Assembly: GCA_963070105.1 (NCBI GenBank)
Contig: OY718807.1
Span: 7,211,483-7,275,482 of the forward strand
DNA length: 64,000 nt
Direction: 5' to 3'
Source: Litomosoides sigmodontis
Taxonomy: Eukaryota > Nematoda > Chromadorea > Rhabditida > Onchocercidae
Shown here: piece by piece, positions 27,102 to 41,600 of the stretch
How positions within the stretch are numbered: position 1 is the stretch's first letter
How the letters are laid out: every line of letters starts with the position of its first letter
Notes under the pieces: generated by a model
Told to the model about the DNA's origin: nothing
What the model saw: the letters and a program-made list of their open reading frames with translations, nothing else
Databases searched by the model: none
Made by a program: the position numbers and the translations under genes

Positions 27102-30100
27102 CTAACTGTTGTCACCAATTAAGTTATTTAAAGCTTCTCTCAGCAGCTTTTCATCACTACGTAACTGATCCTGACATTTCTGCAATATAATGAATCAATC
27201 CAATGTCGAAAATTAATAAACTCTAGGGCAAAAACTCTCCCAATTCTGTCATCTGAATATAACGACTGAGAAAATTTCCCAAGAAAAATATCAGAAAATG
27301 GAACTGCTGTGCGCTTCACCTTAAGATGTTCCCATTGTTCCACTAAAGTTGAGAACTTCACTGCGACTTCATTCACAATTTTTTTCTTCGCTTCATCGGA
27401 TTCGATTTGCCGACATTGCAGTGCTTTTCGTGCTTCCGCAAGCTGTTCATGGACAGAAAGCTAGAATTGTATCTGGATCAACTGATTTTCCTGTTCTACT
27501 AAGTATGTTACGATAGCATGAACACATGATGTCTCACCAGGAGACAATGTTACAATAAGATCAACAAGATAATTTCCGTTCAAGCAGGAAATAAAGAAAA
27601 AATCTGATAAGAAATTCCTACTTTCCCATTACGAAGAGCATGTAAGCTATCTAGCTCATTCTGCGCCACATCCACTTCCAACGATAGTTTTTGGCGCTCA
27701 TCTTCCCAATCTTCACGCTTGAGCGTAAAATCATGAGACTAAAAATTAATCAGGTTCTGTGTTGAAACATTTTATTAATTATATTAGAAATACATAAAAT
27801 AAAAACGTGCCGTTTTTGAAATTTGTCGCTGAACACGCTTCAAATTTTCCACCAAGAATGCTTTCTTCTGCTTTAGCTCAGCCGCTTCTTCATTTATACT
27901 TACTAGCTTATCCTCCAGACTTTTAATCCAATCGTTAATTTTCGTGCTAAGTCCATCTAGCTTCTTCTACAAATAATCTTAAATAGTTTATTCATGCAAA
28001 CTTCTTTCTTTCACTCGTTCTAAATCCAATCACCTCAATTTCGTCCATAATTTCCGAAAAATTTGGCTCATTAGGAGAATGTTGATCTAGCACAGCAAAG
28101 AACGGATCATAAATTCCATACACAGTTCTGCTTAGATCCTCGAAGGATCTGATAAATGCTCGATAACGTTCACGCAACTGGAATTGTTTAATTTTAAGCC
28201 CTTTAAGTAAAAAGCAATAACAAAGTGTTTAGAAATGATATCTGATCATCAGCACGAAAGCTGGGGCAAACTTTTCAATGAACTCCGAAATTGAACTTCC
28301 AAACAACTAACATGATACAAATAGTTTTCACACAAAAAAGTCGAAGAACAAACTTGAGAAGCTTCTTTAAAATTAATGGAAAGAATTGCATCGTTCTCGA
28401 GTTCGATATTTTGTCGCTCATTATTTGCTATCTCAATCCGAGCTTTCAACTGAAAGCTTTTTTCATCAAATGTATAAAAGTCATTCACTTGAGGTCGTTA
28501 TTTAGCCTCAATAACAACTGACTTTTTCTTCCATGAAAATCTACACACTCACTTGTAGTGCGTAGTATAGCGGATAGAAGCTACCGTAGTAAATGATAAT
28601 CATTACAGTGCTTGAAGAATAGCTGTCACATCTTTACAAAAAAATTATCGTAATTACCTCTTCTTTTCTCGTACGAAGAGCTCTTGCTTCTTCACCGGTC
28701 ATTAACTGTGATGCTAATTGCTTTTCTTTGGCAGAAAGTTGCTCTTTAAGACTAGCAATCATTGTATCATACCGATGAATTTCGTTTTCCAAGTTTTCCT
28801 ACAGTATAATTTTAAACAACAAACAGTTGAACACATTACAGATTGTATTTTAAATTCACGATAAAAGAGATAAGGGCTACGACTGCTATACTTATCTTTT
28901 TTATTGTGAATTTATTTCGCGTAATACCTGAAACCTTTATTTTTTGCTTTCTACGGTATACTGTAGGCTTGCTTACACTTAAATCATATTTTTCATGGAA
29001 TCTGATTCTGATTCCTTTAACAGTATTATGATTTTCTTGTATATTCATGCAGCTAGTAGTATCCATGAAATGCAAAAGTATGTCGTCATATAAATAAAAA
29101 ATCAAGATATTTCATAAGAGTAAAAAAAATTAACCTTATTCCTTTTTTCTTCGTCGAGTTTTTCATGCTGTTCATCCTTATATGTCTGCAAGTTTTTTGA
29201 ATCCTTCTCCAGCAGTTTAGTATTCGTTTGAAGTTCATCAAGATCGCCCTGAAATACACTAAATACCAATAAATTCACGAAATTCAATTTTGAACTGCAA
29301 ATCATTATTAGCATCAAAGTAGTTGAAAAATAATTACGACCAAAAAAGTAGGGTAGACTTCCAAAGAATAAGCTGGCTTGACAATAAAAAATATGCATAG
29401 AGAAATACAATGAAAACATGCCTTCTCCTTACAGAGCTCTGCAATTTCATTCGTTAGTGCGGCAATTTGTGCATCTAATTCTGTTTCCTGCTGAACGATG
29501 TCTTCTTTTTCTTCTTAAATTCATAAATAATGAGTTCTGTTGATTGTAATGAAAACTAAGTTGTGCAACTTAAGGAGCATATGCAATCAGAAACCTTCAT
29601 TACCTAAATTAAATATCTACCGGCTTTTATTTAACGCTTAAATAAAATAATGCTACTCTACTTCTCAGAAATGTCTATAAATCGTCCATTCCGAACAAGA
29701 TTACACAGGCAATTATTAGTACTGTTTTTTATCAAAGTTAAAGTCAATTTGTTTAAACCAACCAATAAGCTGAAGGAGGACATTGTTTTCATCTTCGTAA
29801 TTGTCCATAGTGAGTCCCAATAACGGATTACTGCAGTACTTCTTATAACAGCGAACTATGTAGCCATAAGATAACTAAACTAATCAAATCACCTTGCAAC
29901 TTTATAAAACAAATTATCCATTATTCATCAAATTATCTATCACGTGAAAGTCAAAACAAGATTTTTTTCATTTCCACCAAACTTTGACTTTCCGTTATGA
30001 AAATAATGGAAAATCAAAATTCAAAATTTTTATCAAAGAAACACTGTCACAGTATGTCGTCGAAATATACCTTATTCACACCACTTCGAATGCTAAATCA

Positions 30101-32504
30101 TCACTATAAAGAACTATTATTAGTAGAAACGAATAAAAAGCTTCAAATAAATTGATGTTACAATGAACTGTGAAGTTATACAACCTCTTAACTATACAGA
30201 AAAAAATGACAGGAATGTTAAATAACCAACCGATCTTCTCTGTCCATCTCCTTCTTCATTCGCCAGAAGTAAATCTTGCGGTGATATCCCTCCCATCATC
30301 TGTAAAATGAGAGTAAAAAAAAGTAAAAAATAAGAGAAAAAAGAGTAAAAAAAAAGGAAAAAAAAGGAAGAATTCGTTCCTAAAAACGTAACCGATCCAG
30401 TACACAATATTCAATTTTAATACATGTTGAAATGCAACATCATTCTTTATGTCGCGCTGTCAAAACTTATTGTGAACGCGGCGTCGTGTTAATAACTTTG
30501 TTACCACAACGGAAAACATACATTCATCGCAATAGCAGCTAATGCTTTAAGCTAACGACGAATAACCTACTTGAATCAAATCAATTAGCCAAGTGATAGC
30601 TCCAAGTAAATGTGGCATGGTATGAGCTGCACCAATGGTTTGCATAGTAGAGGGCTTCAGCTGCACCGGATAACCTAAGGTGCGGAAAAGGCGAGGCATC
30701 TAGAAGGAAACATTTTTCGTTATATAGTAAAAGTTAAGCATTAAAATCAATTCACTTGTTGAAGAGAGAAGCAAAAACCTTCGTTTTACTTTTTCTTTAT
30801 TTTCCCGAGAAGATTTTAGCACAAATTTATCTTTTCCCGACATTTCACTATGTCAAGAGAATCATGGTATGATCCGGAACTATTTGCGCTTATCACTTAA
30901 CTCTTTAATGGACAGAACGTAGAAATGAATGTTTGGGAATAATTTTGGTGTAAAATTTTTGCTATAATTTAATTTACCTCATCTTCAATTTTCCGTAATG
31001 TAAAATCTGGTGCCAACTGCTGAAAGATGAATTCAAACATCCGCCCAAACTCAGCTTTTGTAGGACTTTTGACAAGCTTTTCGCTAGTTTGTGGATAATT
31101 TTCATCAAGCAAATACTGCAAAATCTGCAAAAAAAGTTAAGTTTTAATAAAAATCAAATTACAACTGGAAACAGCAAGGCAGGACTTCCACTGTATAATA
31201 TGATATGCTTATACATAATAAAGAAAGCTCATGATGTCAGCACCATCTAAATCCTCCAGTGATTAGTTTTTTGACAACCCACATAAAATTGTTGAACAAC
31301 TTGGAATTTTAAATTCCTGAAATATAATCCGTCAAATTCAAGATGCATTCCTATTGACGAAACTGATTTCATCTGTACACTGTAATATGTTTTCAGTGTT
31401 TTGTAGCATCACTAACAATCATTCTCCGTACGAATACATTGGTCAACAAATCGTCATCACGGAAGCAATAAAAAGAAAGAGATAAACAATACTTTGCGCT
31501 GCATTTCCTGCTGGAGATGACGATCATTCAAATTGCGGGAATCTTTGAGAACGCTGGGATTTGCTATCGATTTAAAAAATGAGCTGCTTCTCCTTAAGAA
31601 AGGAAATAGTATTTCTTACGGCTTATCAGCCCATTATTTGTCTTTAATGCAACATTTCACTGCTATATAAAAGATTATTAAAAAGAAACTTTGATGCTGT
31701 AGACGGGGCACCACTCATCGCCAAACTATATCGTTGTTCACCAGTTACACCACTGAAATTTTCATTACTTTACTAGAAAACGAATTTTAAAAGAATGAAA
31801 CTAAGGAAGGATGTTGCAAAACTTCTGTGAAATAAAAATAAAAACATCCTTTCATCAAAACATCAGACATACCTTACATTACTTCACCTACAGGCAAGTA
31901 GTGACTTATGCTCAAAAACATTCTATTGCATAACTATTTTGCTCGGATTTCTGAATTTAACTGAGGAAGACTACGATAGTAAAAGTTGCAAGAGGTAGGC
32001 TACAGAGATTTACATCAATGTTCGTAGCACGTAATGCAATTAAACCGCAAGTTATGGCCATTTAAAATATGGACAATGTGCGCGTGGAAAAAAATGAGCT
32101 CAATAATGATAAAAAACGAGGCCCAATATAAAACTTAAGCTTATCCTACATGATGATTGATCCATTTAAATCAAGCGCATTTACAACATTCTTGCAAATT
32201 TTAAGACGAATGATATATACCTTCTAGAAGATCGCAAAGAAGAGTATCCTATGTGTGGTGGCCCGCGTCCTCCCACAGGCGTATTAGTGACAGACGATCG
32301 CTGCGCTGAGTTGCTAACCTAAATCAAAAATTTCGATAGAATTCCTTATTTTCTTGATCTACCTCTCTCAGTTTTTTATGATTAGAAACATTCCCAAATG
32401 AAAAACACCATTATTTCTGATCTTTTGACATCATAATTTAGATTTAAAAAAAATAAAATAACATATACCTGTGGTATAAGCGATTTTCGATTGGGACCGA
32501 ACAT
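27102..32504 (-). CDS. ndc-80: Kinetochore protein NDC80 (HEC1)
   Basis: Sixteen exons: 32504-32469, 32318-32221, 31592-31493, 31124-30978, 30699-30571, 30299-30231, 29874-29763, 29513-29422, 29248-29135, 28798-28658, 28449-28354, 28177-28034, 27966-27811, 27738-27622, 27460-27320, 27179-27102; 589 residues, close to the family length. A basic Ser/Arg-rich tail (1-60; NRKSL, RSSSFF, possible Aurora B sites) precedes the microtubule-binding calponin-homology domain (about 60-185: ILQYLLDENYP, MPRLFRTLGYPVQLKPS, GAAHTMPHLLGAITWLIDLI). A long heptad-rich coiled coil follows (about 225-589), as expected for the NUF2-pairing rod. It acts at the outer kinetochore in spindle attachment. A splice acceptor lies directly before the ATG, consistent with trans-splicing. 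Two introns need GC donors to hold the frame (see findings). Confidence 0.9.
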
Positions 32505-33653
32505 CTGAAAAAATCTACAAATTCAAATCATATGACATGACCGTAATATATTAATGAGTATTACCCAAAAATATGCGACATTCAATATGTATGCAAATTA
32601 AGTGCACGTAAACATCTACATACACTTACATCCCTATACATACCAGAGATACATAGACGCACAAGAATACACATCACCAACTTATGGCTATGGCTATACG
32701 TTGGACGTGTAGACAGACATGAAGAGTTCGTAAAAATTCATACATATATATCTTGCATACAAAAATAAATATAGCGAATTTTGCATATTTCTCTCGCAGA
32801 GCAAGCACCCCAGGTGGGCGAAAACTTAGCTCAATTCAGCTTTACAAGTCATTCACGCAGTTGCTTCGTTCTACAATATAACAAATACACAACTGTATCT
32901 CATCTATGGCGCCATACTGCTTAAATATATATTTTGCTCACTATATGTAGTAAAGCCGACACACCCGATATCCCTCACGCACCACGTCGGGTCTAACCTT
33001 AGAGTTGGATATTCGATTTCAAAAAATCGACATTGGCGCATTTACGGCGCAGGCGCAAAATTCGTCCACTCGCCATTCGGTTGATTAGTTGAGCGATTGA
33101 TTCAGGGGCACTGCACATGGGGCGAAGCTGTGAGTGTGCTGCATTTAATGGACAGGTGTAGTCCGGTTAATCGCGTCGGATGACCGGATATGCCGGGATG
33201 CTTTTGACAGAATACAAAAGTTTTAAGTTTAGTCACACAATTTTTACATTTAATCCATTGAGTTATGAAATAAATCGTTAATTAGATTATTAGCGATCGG
33301 AGGTTATTGCGATGAAGTGAATTGGCAGCACTGCTTCTTTAATTGTCGTTGCACAGTTGTGTTTTATTTTATTTCATCAACTTCTAACTTTTAGCCTTGT
33401 TTTGGGCGTTGTATTTATGTTGTTTTATTTCGAAATCTGGTTTCTAGGGGAATTACACTTTCCTGAGGAAGGCTCGCATCGCAGAATTGTTATATCAGGA
33501 TGGAAAGTACAAAATATTGTGAAGAGACAAAGAACCTAATGCACAGTTGATTTCAGCCATAAGTTTTCCCTTCAGTCCTGCAGTTTGTATCGGCTAACGA
33601 AGCTACTGAAAGATAATCCGTCGTTCCATCTCTTCCGTTGTATTCATTCAGAA
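32505..33653. promoter_or_regulatory. GC-enriched divergent promoter region between NDC80 and the palmitoyltransferase
   Basis: About 1.15 kb between head-to-head genes. The stretch 32930-33210 is clearly richer in G, C and CpG (for example GGCGCAGGCGCAAAATTCG) than the rest of the window, as expected for a shared promoter. A 60-codon + strand frame at 33357-33539 is probably 5' leader sequence. An acceptor CTGCAG ends at 33583, upstream of the palmitoyltransferase ATG. Confidence 0.45.
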
Positions 33654-35827
<2,174 letters not shown>

Positions 35828-36953
35828 TGGATTAGAAACGATTTTCTCCTGTACATCCTTTAAATCTTTCAAATTTTTAATTTCTTTAATGAGCTGAAAA
35901 TGGAAGAGATGGGATATGCATGTCATTTTGGCTCTAATGAATGATATCTTTTTCCTTATTGTTGCTTTTCTTATAGCAAAAATTTTCATTTAACCGAAAG
36001 TAAAAGTCTTTTCTTACTTTTATTTGAAGAGCTCATTGCTTTAATTTTGGTAATTACCTGTAATAATATATGTAAATATTAGTCAACTAATGAGAAATAG
36101 TTATAATGAGGCGATGGTCTCCGATAACGCTGCCAACCTGTGCGAAATATGTAATTTTTCCGTATTCAGTTCTTTTTTTTGCGTGATTCAAATCATTTGT
36201 TTGCTTTAGTATAGTAATGTTTCTCTTACATTGTATGGCATAACCCTTCGATGAGTTTAAATTTCGACGTGTAAATATTTTTCTGCATAAACTTACAATA
36301 TTTTTTTAAATTCGCCGTGTCTGATGATCTTTGTATGTCATTGCATAGTGATAGCAACAAACGAAGCCAATCAATCAAAAGTTACTATTTTAAGTGTTCA
36401 AGCTTTTTCTAACTTATGACATTACCATTTTATTATAATATTTGCGACATTTATTAGTAATCGCAAAAATTTTTCTTTTCAAATTTACCAATCAAAATGG
36501 CCCACCGTGGAATTCCATCTCTTAGAACTCTTAATAATATATATAAGCAAAAAAATTAGATGAAAATTTAGTACTGCTGAAATTTCTTGCAACGGTTGGT
36601 GTTTCAAATATTTAGATGACGAAGATAAAGGAAGCTTTCTGTCATTTTATGATGATGATAGCATTTTGAACATCATCTTTGAAATGAGAAACTTGAAAAG
36701 TTATGAATTTGTCTTACTCTAAGGGACGAAAATTTAGTTTTCTCCTTTCCTTAAGCTTTAAATAATGGCAGTATGTTTGTTTATATGTTCCCCTTCTTTT
36801 TCTATGAATTATTTTTTGGTAAATAATGTTTCGAAAGAATGTAAAATTTTCCTTCTAAATTTGTCAAGACAACTTTTTTAGATAAGAATACGAAAGCATT
36901 GGATATCGTTTTATCAAAATTCGAAATTTATTTCTCTATGAAACATTTTGCAG
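35828..36953. other. 3' flank of palmitoyltransferase; weak exon-like frame at 36572-36722
   Basis: Mostly AT-rich. After an acceptor-like TTTAG at 36567-36571 there is an open frame ending at TAA 36720-36722. It reads WCFKYLDDEDKGSFLSFYD then an Ile/Leu-rich end, loosely like a PB1 domain. No start codon or good donor was found, so it is not called as a gene. Confidence 0.3.
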
Positions 36954-37108
36954 CGAGAAAAAGGAAAAATTTTTTTGAAAGAAATGACGAAAAATGGTAT
37001 AAGCCGAGAGGAGATTGATGATCGCTTTAATAAATGTTTGAAGAAAGCACTGAATGATAACCAACTTGTGAAGGGTGAAATAAGCGAGGATGAATTAGGT
37101 CATTTCAT

Positions 37109-37188
<80 letters not shown>

Positions 37189-37584
37189 GTATTTTTATTT
37201 TAATATTTATGTATATATAGTAACAACTGAAGCTATTAAAATTCAATAACTGATTTTTGTTCAACGTCTAATAATTTTTTTTTTTGAAAAGCTAAAAGTT
37301 AAACATCAAAGGCTTCCATTGAAATATTAACATTGTTGACTTGACAAATGACACTTCATAGAAGGAAAATGAGATTGGTTAATTTAATTAATTAAGTTGG
37401 TGCCGAACAAGGATTGCAGCAGATATCCGTGGGAAAAATGATTGAAAATTTTACAAAGGTACTATTGGACAATGAAAAAGTTAGTTACGCGGACGTTAGC
37501 GTACAAATGCGCCTGAAAAATGTTAGAAGTAATCCGCGAAAGCACAATGTTCGATTCTTTGCATATGTCAGCGGTTATCTCTGA
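36954..37584 (+). CDS. Candidate small gene, unrecognised protein
   Basis: Two exons fit together in phase: 36954-37098 (after TTTTGCAG, donor G|GTCATT) and 37397-37584 (after ATTAAG, stop TGA). Together they encode 110 residues, or 100 from the internal ATG at 36984. The sequence is charged and helical-looking (NGISREEIDDRFNKCLKKAL, then VSYADVSVQMRLKNVR), unlike the surrounding non-coding frames. No domain is recognised. The first exon is open at its 5' end, so at least one upstream exon may exist. The intron contains a long TA tract starting about 12 bases after the donor. It follows the palmitoyltransferase gene on the same strand by about 1.1 kb. It may be a real small gene, a piece of a larger one reaching the exon at 38099, or a relic. 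Confidence 0.42.
37110..37184. repeat. (TA)n microsatellite
   Basis: About 37 TA units in the intron of the candidate small gene. Confidence 0.97.
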
Positions 37585-38098
37585 AATTAACTAAGTTCTT
37601 TAGTTCTGATACTAATTACTACTATTCGAAATATTCATTTACACTTAGTTCTCAGGTTTATTCAGAATTTCGCCTAGCATGAATGGTCTAATTGGTGGTT
37701 TAATTAAGATTTTATCAAAAATTACGTCATGTACGATGAATGCATTTTCACATTTTTTTCAAATTCCCAAATTCTTTAATTTTATCTATCTAATTCTTAA
37801 TTTTAGTTTTACATTTAACTTTACGAAAAAACACGAACAATGAGTTATATTAGTAATTTTAGGCCTTGATATTCGTTTGCATATTTGATACAAATATTTT
37901 ATAGCAAGAAGCTTATGTTTTATTATAGCAATGAATATTTTTCTGATATTTCCAAATTATGCAAGTATAATAGGCGTGAGTTGGAATGATTGTTAGGTAA
38001 ACAAGCAGGTATCTATAGGAAGATGGATGAGCATATGAGTCAAGTAATTAGGTTGTTAAATTATTTAATTAATTGATGAAAATACAAGTACATTTTAG

Positions 38099-38147
38099 GA
38101 ACCGCAAGGTTTAGATGAACGAGGTGGTCGAATTATACATCGCCATG
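38099..38147 (+). other. Orphan exon-like segment
   Basis: Between an acceptor (ACATTTTAG) and a donor (G|GTAAAG) lies an open frame reading EPQGLDERGGRIIHRH. It could continue the candidate gene at 36954-37584 or belong to a gene whose other exons I cannot find. Confidence 0.25.
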
Positions 38148-38609
38148 GTAAAGACATTTTTTTTAATAAAATTTAGTTCAGTATTCCAAAGTTTATCCCA
38201 AAATATCCTTGAAAAAAATTGCACGATTGAAATAATTTTTCTCTTGAATAACTAATACAGATTCAAGAATTTCGTATTAATTAGTACAAATTTATTAAAT
38301 GTCTGCTAAATGACTGACGCACTAATTAAGTCTTTGCTTAACAGATTGATTAATTAATTCAATTAAAAGTCCAACTGAACATGACAAAGCATCCGGAAAA
38401 AAAGATGCGAAATTGTGTTATTAAACGTTATTTGTCATAATGCGGAAGTGTGCTGTAAGTTCAAAACAAAATGAGTGCTTTATGCATAAGTACCTCATCT
38501 CCAATTATTCACTAATAAATTCAATTTGCTAATTTCAAATGGATGTTTTCCCATCGAAAAGATGCTAATTGTCCGAATAGAATAGCAGCAAATAACCTGT
38601 AATTACTTG

Positions 38610-38629
38610 CGTGCGTGCTAGCACGCACG
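38610..38629. other. Perfect 20-bp GC-rich palindrome
   Basis: CGTGCGTGCTAGCACGCACG is identical to its reverse complement and stands out in AT-rich surroundings. Confidence 0.9.
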
Positions 38630-41600
38630 TGTGATCCGTCGCAGTCCACAATTTCCATCTTTCAATTTCGTACATTCCAAAAAGGAAGGTATTCCACCAA
38701 AAAACAACTTATTTTTCTCGAGGATTCGCCGATCCCTCAGCATAAACGTTTGATTTTTATTTATTTGCACAAATTAAATCTGTAAATGTCTAGGCGACCA
38801 CATCTTTAGCTAAATGGATTACTCTTTCAATTTCAGTGAAGTGACTCGTAATTTGAATTTCGAGAAGTCTTCTCCTGTCATTACTGGATTTAAATTAAGT
38901 GGCCACTCTTGAGCATTTCCTCAATTCTAAAATGTTATGAGTGTATCCATTGATAGATTGGAAATTGCCGCTCACAAACTGTCATAATTTCAATTTTGAC
39001 CAAAATCTATTGTTAAGTTTTTCAAACTAACTATGCTACAGCCATCATTAATTCGTCTACTACTGTCGTCTACTACTTTCTTCCTAAATTTAGTCTGAGA
39101 GCTTCAATTTCAAAAGTTTTTCAAATTTGAAATTTGAGCAAATTTAACTTCTCCTACTGTTTTATCAAACTTAGTTAATACCACCTACTCTTCACTTTTT
39201 GCAAGGAGAAGCGTTAAAGCATAACGTGCATTTTTTGCGCTAAATAATTTAGTGTGCCGAAATTGAAATTGAAACGAAATGAATCGCTCTGTTAGAAACT
39301 TTATTGCTCAATTGAGAAATTAAATTATTTAATACTCAAGCATAAATCTCAAATGCTAAATGAGCTTCAATTTTTGTAATGCAAAAAGCATTGCAAAAGA
39401 CTTGGAAATTATATTTTCATCCATACCTTTCTCCTTTTTCATAATTTTTTTCAATCTTTCAATTATTCATTTCCTGTTTAATTCTTTTCTAACTTAATCA
39501 GTTAACTGAGTTCAATACTTACAATCGTTTGCGAACGTCCTATTATTGTTATGAATTTTATACTCATTTATCTTTTATTAATTAATTAAACTCTAAAACG
39601 TTTTTTTTCTGAAAAAAAACTAAACCTGTAGTTTGTAAACGCTGAAGAAATGTAATAAAATTACTGCAAACAGAAGTTTTTTTTTCATCTTAAAATTTAA
39701 TTTAAATAGCACAATATTACATTCCATAAATGATTTTTTAATTTTTCACTTGCTTAACTCACTTGTTACTTTTGCTTGCCATTGCATTACTTATCAATTT
39801 TTTCAGCAATAATGATTTTTCGAATAAAATACTATGAATTAATTTAGCCCTTCAAAATTTTCCGAGAAATAAAAATAATTTTTATGAAAATACTTACTTC
39901 AATTAATGTTTGACTGAAATATAGGAGGATACGATTAATCACTGTTATTGACTGGTTAATTATTGAGAGCGGCAATTGTGGAAAGCAAAGGAACGTTGCT
40001 GTAAACATCAAACGTTGTAAACAATTAGCCGCCATTGTTGTGTTGCAGCAAATACAGTAAATTAAGCGGTGAATATCTTTGAAAATGTTTTGGAAAGCAA
40101 AAAAAACCTTTTTTTGGATATTCGATTTTGCTAAAATTTCTTTGAAGTTAATTTCTTGGAATAACAGCGTCTTTCCTTTTTTTCTACAATTTAATAATTA
40201 ATTTTATACCTCTCTTCCTTATTTTTGGTATCATTTTAAAATTGTTTAATTTGAGATAATCAATTTGCTGATAATTTTATGATTTTAAAGAAATGCCGTT
40301 CAAATTGATTTTGTTCGAAACTTATAATTTTCACTTTTATATTCCACGTATTCAAAAAATGCCATTTGTTTAAAATTTAAATGAAAAATTAAAGAAAAAG
40401 GTACTGTGTTGAATGCGTGTGATATGAATTATTCTTTCCTTTTAACTTCTACTTCTCATATTTCTCTAATTCCAATTAACTGCAATGAAATTACTTCTCA
40501 TTTTCTTTTACCTGTTCATCCTCGTAACCTTTAACCTTCGTTAGTTCACATTTTCTACTTCATCCGCTCTCTCTCTCCCGCTCTCTCTCTCTCTCTGCCA
40601 CCGTAATGTGATGAATGTGAAAGCAACTGACACGGACATTTAACAATGGAATCTGAGGATGGGCAATGTGCATATCACTTATGCGGTATCCGTTCTTAGC
40701 CATCCATTTCAACGATTGAAATTTTTTCCTCTCCCTCTCCTTCGCTATCTTTCTCTCTCTCTCTCTTCTTATTGATTTCGTGCATTTTCTTCTGTTGCAT
40801 TTTGACAAAATTAATATTTAATTCGAAGTTTTTTTTAACCGTTCAATTAAGTAACTAAAATTGTTGTTTTAAGGTATATTAAAATAAAATAATGTTTATC
40901 ATCCATCATTACCGGTTTTTTTCTTGCTAATAGAAGTGTGAAAATTTTAAAAATTTTTTAATTCATGAATTGTACCACAGTTAATCCATTTATCTTCTTA
41001 TAAATTATATTAATTAGTAATAGACAATTCGTTCCAAATATTTATGATTGTTTAAATATGCATGTAGGATTTTGGAATTAGTGTTATTAGATCGCCGATA
41101 GAGACAGCAGTGATGTATCGTCAGTAGCGACTTGCTGTTGTTATTTCAATACGACTACTAAATGACCCTTAGATCGACTGACCACCTACTTTACTGATAC
41201 CATCCCTCATCTTTATCCTTCATCACCGTCTCTCCCAACAACATCAGGCTCATCATCATACTACCATATCAAGTTGCTCCATCTCTTAGTTCAGCCTTTT
41301 CTTCTGTCCTTTCCAAGATGACCACTTCCGATAGAGATGCTGAGAGCACGAGGAGCCAGGCGACATTTTATGCCATACTTTCATTAATTTATTGCCCATT
41401 CCTCCTACTAACTATTATATAAGTATAAAACTTTTCCTAATAATTTCCTTTCATTTGAAACATTTAATTTCCAAATTACTTTTTTCCTTTCTGCCATTTC
41501 TTCAAAGTTTTAAATTCATTAAATTTTTATGATAAATTAATAAAAATTTTCATTAAAAGTGAAATATCACCAAAAACAAAGCACAACTGTAATATTTGTT

